From positions 1 through 64,000 of the forward strand of contig CAJTNI010000006.1 in the NCBI GenBank assembly GCA_910577945.1: DNA of 64,000 nt, read 5' to 3'. Position 1 is the stretch's first letter. Each line of letters opens with the position of its first letter. The position numbers and the translations under genes were made by a program. Origin of the DNA: an uncultured Christensenella sp. Its GTDB lineage: Bacteria; Bacillota; Clostridia; Christensenellales; Pumilibacteraceae. Positions 58,178 to 64,000 of this stretch are shown in pieces. Under the pieces are notes generated by a model. The model made no database searches and had not been told where the DNA came from. It saw only the letters and a list, made by a program, of their open reading frames with translations.

Positions 58178-58831
58178 CTATGCCGTCTTACGATATATAA
58201 ACAGCCTGCGATTGATTTCGGTAGAAGGCAACGTATAATCTATAATTTCGGAAAGCTCGATTTTGTATTTGTTTTCGGTTTTAGTCGTAGCGCGTTCGTC
58301 GTTCTGCGTGCGGTAAAGAATGATTTTGCCGTTTTTGTCGGCGAGCGGCGCGCAATATGACAGCGCGGTGTCGATATCGGCGACCGCGCGAGCGCTGACG
58401 GTATCGAACTTGCGCGTTTTTGAGAGCTCCTCGGCGCGAACGTGCAGCGTCGAAATATTTTTCATACACAGCTCGAACGACGCGTTCATAATGAGAGTCA
58501 GTTTTTTGGCGACGCCGTCGATTCCCAAAAATTCGTGCGGCGTTACGAGCGCGAGCGGCATGCACGGAAACCCGCCGCCGCAGCCGACGTCGCAGCAAGA
58601 GCCGTCGAAATGCTTGTATGGATAAACGCTGTCCAAATAGTGCTTTATATAGACGTCGTCGAGCGTGCGCAGCGCGGAAATATTTACGACGCGATTGAAA
58701 TTAAAGTACATTTCGGTCAGCTTATCGAATTTTTGCGACAGCGTAGGCATGGAATGCGCGAAATGCTCGGACAAAAATTCGTTGAAAATGCGCCTGCCGA
58801 GCGAATTTTCGAGTTCCTCGGAGTTTATCAC
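58178..58831 (-). CDS. rsmG: 16S rRNA (guanine527-N7) methyltransferase RsmG (GidB)
   Basis: The 217-residue enzyme methylates G527 of 16S rRNA. The SAM motif DVGCGGGFP (residues 81-89), the preceding NISALRTLDDVYIKHYLDS and SARAVADIDTALSYCAPL are RsmG hallmarks. Start is a GTG at 58831 that overlaps the degV stop by 4 bases (GTGA), with GGAGAAAA 4-7 bases upstream; earlier in-frame codons lie inside degV. It is the last gene of a four-gene operon with the hydrolase-like gene, lepB and degV. Confidence 0.95.
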   Translation of the reverse strand: MINSEELENSLGRRIFNEFLSEHFAHSMPTLSQKFDKLTEMYFNFNRVVNISALRTLDDVYIKHYLDSVYPYKHFDGSCCDVGCGGGFPCMPLALVTPHEFLGIDGVAKKLTLIMNASFELCMKNISTLHVRAEELSKTRKFDTVSARAVADIDTALSYCAPLADKNGKIILYRTQNDERATTKTENKYKIELSEIIDYTLPSTEINRRLFIYRKTA

Positions 58832-59685
58832 AGCTTTTCTCCGTCGTTTATGTAGAGAATGCCGAGCGTGCTTTTGCCGCAATGGCTGGTAATAGTCGAG
58901 CCTGCGATAGTTTCGATAATGTTTTCGGGCGCAAAGCCGTACCCGATAAGCTTTTGTCGCACCGATTCCACAACGTCGGCATCGGCGTACGTGTGAGTTA
59001 TGAATATGCGCGTTTTGTCGGGACAGTCGTATCTTGAAAAAGTAAAATCGACGTATTTCAGAATATTTTTCTCGAAGCTGCCCAAGAATTTATGCGAAAC
59101 CTTGATATTTCCGTCAATAAGCTGCAATGCGGGACGAATGGAAAACGCTTTTCCGAAAACCGCCGCCAAACCGCTGCATCTGCCGCCCTTGTACAAAAAT
59201 TCCAACGTGTTTATCATGAACGACGCTTGCAGCTTTTGCTTGCGCCGCTCTATGATTTCGCAAATCTCTTTTGCGCTTTTCCCGTCGTCGCGCAGGTCCG
59301 CCGCCGCGAGCGCCAACAGCCCCGTAGCCGAGGATAGCGCCTTGCCGTCGATTACGTAAACGTTATCCAAGCGCCTTGCGGCGGTGAGCGCATAGTCGTA
59401 TGTGGAGGAAATGTTCGACGATATGGCTATATGAATTACCGAATATCCGTCGTCCGTAAAGGCTTTGAAATAGTCGTAAAAATCCTCAATCGAGCGTGCG
59501 GCTGTTTTCGGCAGAGTTTTGGTGTTGTCGTAGAACTCGAAAATCATTTTCGGGTCGATATCCACGTCGTCCAAATATTGCTTGTCTCCGAGCATTACGT
59601 AAAGCGGAAACTCGCCTATATCGCGCGTTTTGAACAGGTCGTTGAGGTCGGACGCGCTGTCGGTCGTAATCTTTATTTTTTCCAT
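58828..59685 (-). CDS. DegV-family fatty-acid-binding protein
   Basis: The 285-residue protein has the DegV start KITTDSASDLNDLFK, GYSVIHIAISSNISSTYDYA for ligand binding, and the C-terminal HCGKSTLGILYING. DegV/FakB-type proteins bind fatty acids and pass them to the FakA kinase for phospholipid synthesis. A companion fakA gene is not in the window. It follows lepB by 9 bases and is coupled with rsmG. Confidence 0.93.
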   Translation of the reverse strand: MEKIKITTDSASDLNDLFKTRDIGEFPLYVMLGDKQYLDDVDIDPKMIFEFYDNTKTLPKTAARSIEDFYDYFKAFTDDGYSVIHIAISSNISSTYDYALTAARRLDNVYVIDGKALSSATGLLALAAADLRDDGKSAKEICEIIERRKQKLQASFMINTLEFLYKGGRCSGLAAVFGKAFSIRPALQLIDGNIKVSHKFLGSFEKNILKYVDFTFSRYDCPDKTRIFITHTYADADVVESVRQKLIGYGFAPENIIETIAGSTITSHCGKSTLGILYINDGEKL

Positions 59686-59694
59686 TTTTACCTC

Positions 59695-60408
59695 TTAATC
59701 GTTGAGTGAAAATACAAATCTGAAAAATTTATCGCCGAAGCCGTTGATTTTCAGCTTTTTTATCAGCTTGCCTCGCACCTTTGAGAGCGGCCGCGCGCCG
59801 TAATATCTGGAATCGAGCGAATTATTGCGGTTGTCGCCCATAAAATACACGCTGCCGTGCGCAATCTCCACCGACGCGGCGTTTATATCGTCGAACAGCT
59901 TATTTTGTTCGGCAGTCGCGTTTTCGGAATCAATCGAAATTTCCGTCAAATTCGGAATATAACTGCAAATAGGCGTATCGTAATAATTGACAGCTGCGGA
60001 CATTGCGGCTTTTATATACGGTTCGTCGAGCAAAGTATACTTATTTTCGCCGTAATTGCGCCTGTAAAGCTCGATTTGTCCGCCCGACTGTGAACGCATA
60101 AAAAGCAGTTTGTCGCCGCCAAGCCCTATTACGCGCTTAATAAGCATATGTTCTGGCTCTCCGTCCGCCGCGGTGTTGACGGTTATGACGTCGCCGTGCT
60201 CCAAGCCGAACGCCAAGCGCTGCACGATAAATAATTGTTTGTCCTGCAAGGTGTTTTCCATGCTCTCGCCGTCGGTGACGGTAACGTAGAAAAAGCACAT
60301 AAGCAGAATAATAAATATTTGTAAAAATATAACTAAATATAGGATAATGAGCGCGGTATTGTTGCGTTTTTTGTCGAGCAGAACCGCGCCGTCGCTGATT
60401 TCGTTCAT
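59695..60408 (-). CDS. lepB: Signal peptidase I
   Basis: The 237-residue membrane enzyme cuts signal peptides of exported proteins. After a cytoplasmic start and one membrane helix (about residues 18-42), the catalytic Ser49 lies in SMENTL and the general base Lys91 in KRVIGLGGD; YFMGDNRNNSLDSRYYG is the conserved box D/E. Compared with the minimal Gram-positive form it has an insertion of about 55 residues between the Lys motif and the GDN box. It overlaps none but starts 4 bases after the upstream gene. Confidence 0.95.
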   Translation of the reverse strand: MNEISDGAVLLDKKRNNTALIILYLVIFLQIFIILLMCFFYVTVTDGESMENTLQDKQLFIVQRLAFGLEHGDVITVNTAADGEPEHMLIKRVIGLGGDKLLFMRSQSGGQIELYRRNYGENKYTLLDEPYIKAAMSAAVNYYDTPICSYIPNLTEISIDSENATAEQNKLFDDINAASVEIAHGSVYFMGDNRNNSLDSRYYGARPLSKVRGKLIKKLKINGFGDKFFRFVFSLND

Positions 60409-60412
60409 ACCG

Positions 60413-61996
60413 CTACACCCACAGCAAGGAGCTTATGATAAATTCGTCGTCTGCGGTGAACTCTATCATGATTATATGCGACCAATCGGGCAGCGGACCG
60501 CTTGCGCCTTTAAAGTCGAGCGTGGAAAGCGTCAGCTTGTGCCAGGCGTCGGACGACGGCAATTCCGCTTTGCACGTATAGTAATCGTCCTCGTCCAAAA
60601 GCGTGATATTTATCGTATGCGCTTTGCCGCTCACGAGGAGCTGCAAAAGCGTGCCGTTTGGGGCGCGGTACAGCGGGTCGCCCGTTTTGAAAGTCGCCAA
60701 GCTATTCGAGTCGCTGGTTATGCCTTCGATATCGAATAGTCCGCGCGTCTTTATTACGTTTCCGCCGGCGGGGGACGTCCAAACGTCTTTGCCCATACTG
60801 CCGTCGTAAATGAGCCGTTGCCATACGGTTGGCTGCGACGGAATGCCGAGCATTTTGGGAATTACCGACAGAAGCTGCGAGGATTGAACCGCGCCGCTCT
60901 CGTACGTTACGTTCACGAACGCATAAACTGGCTTTTCGTTGCGTAGCACGTCAATGCGCGCCATGTACTCGCCGTCGCCCAAGCCCAAGAGCTTCGATTT
61001 CGTCCAATTTCTGTGAGCGGGATTTTCTATAAAGAACGAAGTAAACAGTTCTACGTTGACCGCTTTGTCTGCGTGCTCGTCCGCGTCGGGCGACGTATTA
61101 AGACTGATATTATAGTAAAGGTGATTATCGGAGTTGGCGGCTTTTATCGACGGGCGCGGCAAAGCTTCCGTTTCCTTCGCGCAGCTATCGAAAAAGCCGA
61201 GTACCTCTTTATAAGCGGGAGTAATTCCCGGCGAGAACGCGCGTTCGATAATACGGTATCGTTTAAGCGACGCGGTGCTGCCTGCAAGCTCGTTCATGCG
61301 GTCGAAAGAACCGTTTTCGTCGTTGGACGCCACAGCCAAAAATAACGGCAGTTTGGTAAGCGGCGCGTAAGCGACGGCGGCGAGCGCGGCGCGATACAAA
61401 ATCATGCTGTCACCCTCGCCTACGATATTCGGTAAAATGTTGAGTACGGTGGCGCACGCCTTGATATTGTCGTCGACGGCGGCGAGCTTGTAAACCGTAC
61501 TGCCGCCCAAGCCCTTGCCGAGCGCGAAAATGTTCAGCCCCGCGCAATAATTTTTGAGCAATATAACGGCTTTTCGCGCAATGCACGTCCAAACAAACCA
61601 GCAGCTGCTTAGCGCGTCGTCGGGCGCGAAAAATTCGCGTTTACCGCGGCAGTTGCATGCGGCGAGCGATTGCGGGTATAGCGTGAATCTGGGGGAAATT
61701 TCCGATTCGCCGAGATAATCGAGCGCGGCAACCGAGTAGCCGTTTTCATACAGCTCGAATATTGCTTTTTCGTCGTTTTGACCGTCGCCCAAATACAGAA
61801 TAGCGCCCCTTGCGTCGGCGTTCTCGTAAAGCTTGATATACGCGCGAACTCGACCGTCTACTGTTGCAAACCCGTCGAAATAAAATTCGCGCACGCGAAT
61901 ACCGTTTTCCGTTTTGTCGGAAAGCGCGGACTCGTTGAGCGGCAACGCGCCGACGTCGTAATCACGCCATAAATTGTTGGGACTTGTGATAGCCAA
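60413..61996 (-). CDS. Alpha/beta-hydrolase-like protein lacking the nucleophile, with a beta-sandwich C-terminus
   Basis: The 527-residue protein resembles alpha/beta hydrolases in its first 290 residues: GAILYLGDGQNDEKAI, GYSVAALDYLGES and the strand-turn FALGKGLGGSTVYKLAA. At the nucleophile elbow the GxSxG pattern reads GKGLGG, so the catalytic Ser is missing. From about residue 310 to the end a beta-rich region (LLGLGDGEYMARIDVLRNEK, HIIMIEFTADDEF) resembles a carbohydrate-binding or jelly-roll fold. It is therefore likely a binding or regulatory pseudo-enzyme. No signal peptide is seen. It heads the operon ending in lepB, degV and rsmG and has a consensus promoter. Confidence 0.68.
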   Translation of the reverse strand: MAITSPNNLWRDYDVGALPLNESALSDKTENGIRVREFYFDGFATVDGRVRAYIKLYENADARGAILYLGDGQNDEKAIFELYENGYSVAALDYLGESEISPRFTLYPQSLAACNCRGKREFFAPDDALSSCWFVWTCIARKAVILLKNYCAGLNIFALGKGLGGSTVYKLAAVDDNIKACATVLNILPNIVGEGDSMILYRAALAAVAYAPLTKLPLFLAVASNDENGSFDRMNELAGSTASLKRYRIIERAFSPGITPAYKEVLGFFDSCAKETEALPRPSIKAANSDNHLYYNISLNTSPDADEHADKAVNVELFTSFFIENPAHRNWTKSKLLGLGDGEYMARIDVLRNEKPVYAFVNVTYESGAVQSSQLLSVIPKMLGIPSQPTVWQRLIYDGSMGKDVWTSPAGGNVIKTRGLFDIEGITSDSNSLATFKTGDPLYRAPNGTLLQLLVSGKAHTINITLLDEDDYYTCKAELPSSDAWHKLTLSTLDFKGASGPLPDWSHIIMIEFTADDEFIISSLLWV

Positions 61997-62028
61997 GCAG
62001 CATACCCCTAGCGAATTTGTTACCGCTT

Positions 62029-62057
62029 ATTATATACCAATATCGGGTTATTGTCAA
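62029..62057 (-). promoter_or_regulatory. Sigma-A promoter of the hydrolase-like/lepB/degV/rsmG operon
   Basis: On the minus strand TTGACA (62057-62052) and TATAAT (62034-62029) are 17 bases apart, just ahead of the gene at 61996. Confidence 0.85.
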
Positions 62058-62223
62058 GTGTTAATTCTTAATACAAGCAGCCAAACACACGCGACAAAAC
62101 CGCGTTAATCGCGTAAAACAGCCGTCTTTGTCGTAATACGCGCGCTTGATAAAAATCGACGCGTATCGCAATTTATAATTTTCATGCGCAAAGCGTTCGA
62201 CGCGGGCATAATTTGCTATTCGC

Positions 62224-62252
62224 TTGACTTTATTATATGCGCCGTGTATAAT
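62224..62252 (+). promoter_or_regulatory. Sigma-A promoter of parB
   Basis: TTGACT (62224-62229) and TATAAT (62247-62252) are 17 bases apart, about 30 bases before the ATG. Confidence 0.85.
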
Positions 62253-62279
62253 TAAACAAAATCAACCGCGGAGGTAATT

Positions 62280-63158
62280 ATGTCACCCGTAAGAAAAGGC
62301 GGCTTGGGCAGGGGCTTAGGCGCATTGCTCAGCGACATCGAGGAAGAATCGATTATCAATTCGAGCGAATCGTCGGAGATTATGCTCGCAAATATAATAC
62401 CCAATATCGACCAGCCGCGCAAAAGCTTCGACGACAGCGCGCTCGCCGAGCTCTCGGAAAGCATTAAGCGTCACGGCGTAATTACGCCGCTAATCGTAAC
62501 GCCTACCGACGACGGCAAATATATGATTATCGCAGGCGAACGCCGTTATCGCGCGGCAAAGCTTGCGGGGCTGTTGACAGTGCCAGCATGCGTGCGCGAT
62601 TACACCGACGAGCAAGTAGCCGAAATTTCGATTATAGAAAACATTCAGCGCGAGGACCTCAATCCAATGGAATTTGCGTTTGCCGTAAAGGACCTAATCG
62701 ACAATTACGGCTATACGCAAGAGGAAGCGGCGACGCGCTTGGGCAAGGCGCGCCCCACTATCGCAAACCTGCTGCGTCTTATAGATTTGAGCGAGCCCGT
62801 GCGCGCGCTCGTAAAGAGCGGCAGACTGTCCGCAGGGCACGCGCGCTGCTTGGTCGTAGTTACCGACCCCGTTAAGCAGTTGGAGCTGGCGGAAAAAGGC
62901 TGCGACGACAAAATGAGCGTGCGCGAGTTTGAAAAGTTCGTTAAAAAAGCGATTTCGCCCGCAAAGGTCGTTCAGCCCATGACGCAGAGCTTGGAGCTAA
63001 AAGACATGATAAACCGCATGCAGCGCACGCTGCGCACAAAGGTGTCGCTGCTCGGAAACGACCATAAAGGGCGCATATTCATTGACTACTACACCGCGGA
63101 CGACCTGTCGCGCATAGAGAAAATGCTCGCTCACTTGGAGAGAACCTATTCCGAATAA
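62280..63158 (+). CDS. parB: Chromosome-partitioning protein ParB (Spo0J)
   Basis: The 292-residue protein binds parS sites and CTP to form a sliding clamp loaded on the origin region. The N-terminal GGLGRGLGALLSD, the CTP-binding/clamp motif GERRYRA (residues 86-92), IIENIQREDLNPMEFA and the HTH GYTQEEAATRLGKARPTIAN (about 144-163) are complete. CGGAGG lies 6 bases before the ATG. Four parS sites follow within 190 bases. Unlike the usual layout, the soj gene is not adjacent but at 17731. Confidence 0.96.
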   Translation: MSPVRKGGLGRGLGALLSDIEEESIINSSESSEIMLANIIPNIDQPRKSFDDSALAELSESIKRHGVITPLIVTPTDDGKYMIIAGERRYRAAKLAGLLTVPACVRDYTDEQVAEISIIENIQREDLNPMEFAFAVKDLIDNYGYTQEEAATRLGKARPTIANLLRLIDLSEPVRALVKSGRLSAGHARCLVVVTDPVKQLELAEKGCDDKMSVREFEKFVKKAISPAKVVQPMTQSLELKDMINRMQRTLRTKVSLLGNDHKGRIFIDYYTADDLSRIEKMLAHLERTYSE

Positions 63159-63160
63159 AC

Positions 63161-63174
63161 GTTCCACGTGGAAC
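63161..63174. promoter_or_regulatory. parS site 1
   Basis: GTTCCACGTGGAAC is a perfect 14-bp palindrome and the core of the parS consensus. It begins 2 bases after the parB stop. Confidence 0.88.
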
Positions 63175-63204
63175 AAACCGTTAGGCAGTATGAATATAAT
63201 TGAC

Positions 63205-63243
63205 AAACGAAAACGGACGGTAAAAGCCGCCCGTTTTCGTTTG
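63205..63243 (+). terminator. Terminator of parB
   Basis: AACGAAAACGG and CGG pair with CCG and CCGTTTTCGTT around TAAAAG, a near-perfect long stem, with T-rich flanks on both sides. It lies about 50 bases after the parB stop, between parS sites 1 and 2. Confidence 0.75.
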
Positions 63244-63249
63244 CTCGAT

Positions 63250-63265
63250 TGTTTCACGTGGAACA
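63250..63265. promoter_or_regulatory. parS site 2
   Basis: TGTTTCACGTGGAACA matches the 16-base parS consensus. Confidence 0.92.
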
Positions 63266-63287
63266 AACGGGAAAGTCGAGAAAATAA

Positions 63288-63303
63288 TGTTCCACGTGAA
63301 ACA
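63288..63303. promoter_or_regulatory. parS site 3
   Basis: TGTTCCACGTGAAACA matches the 16-base parS consensus. Confidence 0.93.
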
Positions 63304-63326
63304 TTACGAGAAAATCGAGGTAATAA

Positions 63327-63342
63327 TGTTCCACGTGAAACA
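63327..63342. promoter_or_regulatory. parS site 4
   Basis: TGTTCCACGTGAAACA is identical to site 3 and lies 39 bases from it, on nearly the same face of the helix as site 2, which is spaced 38 bases from site 3. Confidence 0.93.
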
Positions 63343-63375
63343 AAACCCCCTTTTGTCGCTTGCAAGAGGGGGTTT
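63343..63375 (-). terminator. Terminator of the ferritin-like gene
   Basis: AAACCCCC (63343-63350) pairs with GGGGGTTT (63368-63375), with AAAG/CTTT-type extension inside. On the minus strand GGGGG is followed by TTTTGTTT. It is 12 bases past the stop of the minus-strand gene. Confidence 0.75.
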
Positions 63376-63386
63376 GCGAAATTGTA

Positions 63387-64000
63387 TTAAACGTCCTTTC
63401 GTCTGCCGAGGTCTATATTGTCCTCTTTGCGGTTGCGCAGGCTCTTTACGGGGTGGTCGGCTACCGTAAAGCGGTAATCTTCGCCGAATTCGCTTATATA
63501 ACTGTCGATGACCTTGTGGCTGGCGACGGCGGACGGCGTTTTGTTTATGGCGGAGTTGTACTTAAAGTATTGATAATCGTCGGGCACGTTGTTCAAATCG
63601 GTGTACTCCTCTAATACGGAGGTGTTGCCGACGGTGTTTTTGAGAATGTTGCGAATATAGTGTTTGTTCTTTTCGTGATTGTCGTTAAACGTAAGCAGCT
63701 GCGGGAATTCCGCGTCGGGAATTATCTGCGCCCATTCTTTCTTTTCGTATTTTTTGAGGAGCGAAGCGGCGTAATGCAGGTGCGCAAGCTCTTGCTCGTA
63801 GTGCATGGTCCAAATTTTTTTGGCGATTTCGTCGGTCTCCTCGCTCATTGCCGAATAGTACAAATAGCATTCGGCATATTCGTGCATCAAAAGGCATTCG
63901 AGCCAGGTAGACGTGGGGTCCATAAGCGATTCGTATTGCGTAACGTGCTGCTCCTCTACCATGCCGATTTCCAAAAACAGCTTGCGCCCGAGGTCCGAGC
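63387..64000 (-). CDS. Ferritin-like/rubrerythrin-like protein, start beyond the window
   Basis: The frame is open to the window edge (SDLGRKLFLEIGMVEEQHVT), so the true start lies outside; the visible part is 203 residues plus stop. It holds helices with possible di-iron ligands: GMVEEQHVTQYESL, LLMHEYAECYLYYSAM and HYEQELAHLHYAASLLKKYE, each with Glu and His spaced as in ferritin-like proteins. The last 90 residues (NNVPDDYQYFKYNSAINKTP onward) are not part of that fold. A TTG and an ATG inside the window (63974 and 63962) are not the start. Function is unknown. Confidence 0.72.
   Translation of the reverse strand, partial: SDLGRKLFLEIGMVEEQHVTQYESLMDPTSTWLECLLMHEYAECYLYYSAMSEETDEIAKKIWTMHYEQELAHLHYAASLLKKYEKKEWAQIIPDAEFPQLLTFNDNHEKNKHYIRNILKNTVGNTSVLEEYTDLNNVPDDYQYFKYNSAINKTPSAVASHKVIDSYISEFGEDYRFTVADHPVKSLRNRKEDNIDLGRRKDV

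Overview
The window looks like a chromosomal segment of an uncultured, probably gut-associated member of the Clostridia (Bacillota). Evidence: an S10-spc-alpha ribosomal operon in Firmicutes order, with adk, map, a small KOW-domain gene, infA and rpmJ between secY and rpsM; an FMN riboswitch with a RibU-type ECF riboflavin transporter subunit; DegV, Soj and Spo0J/ParB proteins with clostridial-type parS sites; a protein resembling the Spo0A DNA-binding domain; BspA-like leucine-rich-repeat and solute-binding lipoproteins; and sigma-A promoters with near-consensus boxes and 17-base spacing throughout. Base composition is moderately GC-rich by eye. I found no tRNA, rRNA, CRISPR array, transposase or prophage. 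The rank below class is inference.

Layout. 1-4769 (minus): an oligopeptide ABC importer, oppA then oppB, then the first codons of a possible second permease running off the edge. 4947-12144: a stand-alone Spo0A-C-like protein, a DJ-1/PfpI protein, a TldD/TldE pair, and a Na/phosphate symporter overlapping a ribokinase. 12484-16894: a 1269-residue BspA-like lipoprotein divergent from an XRE regulator, with palindromic candidate operators between them. 16895-17730: repeat-rich spacer. 17731-20812: Soj (ParA), a lysophospholipid-type acyltransferase and a GT28 glycolipid glycosyltransferase. 20903-28181: a glycan-degradation group (GH78-like enzyme, type I pullulanase, beta-helix-like lipoprotein). 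28306-32260: a MATE transporter fused to a cytidylate-kinase-like domain, then the FMN riboswitch, ribU and a CPCC-type zinc protein.

32658-49665 (minus) is one ribosomal superoperon read from a consensus promoter at 49637-49665: rpsJ-rplC-rplD-rplW-rplB-rpsS-rplV-rpsC-rplP-rpmC-rpsQ-rplN-rplX-rplE-rpsZ-rpsH-rplF-rplR-rpsE-rpmD-rplO-secY-adk-map-KOW-infA-rpmJ-rpsM-rpsK-rpsD-rpoA-rplQ. 49782-53973 holds a zinc-ribbon protein of unknown function, a small Cys protein, a ferritin, a cluster of three promoter-driven hairpin RNAs, and a tiny Lys/Cys protein. 54076-54986 is repeat-rich. 55005-62057 (minus) carries a membrane-anchored unknown protein, smpB, mnmE and an operon of an alpha/beta-hydrolase-like protein, lepB, degV and rsmG. 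The right end has parB with four parS sites, suggesting the origin region, and the truncated start of a ferritin-like gene.

The most unusual content is non-coding. (1) A family of about 125-bp imperfect palindromes, four copies of which begin exactly at the stop codon of an upstream gene (oppB, infA, secY, rpsE), three of them inside the ribosomal operon; the hairpin tips show compensatory base changes. (2) A 276-284 bp palindrome-ended element present twice in opposite orientation, also with compensatory changes in its ends. (3) Three tandem candidate small RNAs at 53.1-53.6 kb, each with its own promoter, a 5'/3' closing stem and a T-run.
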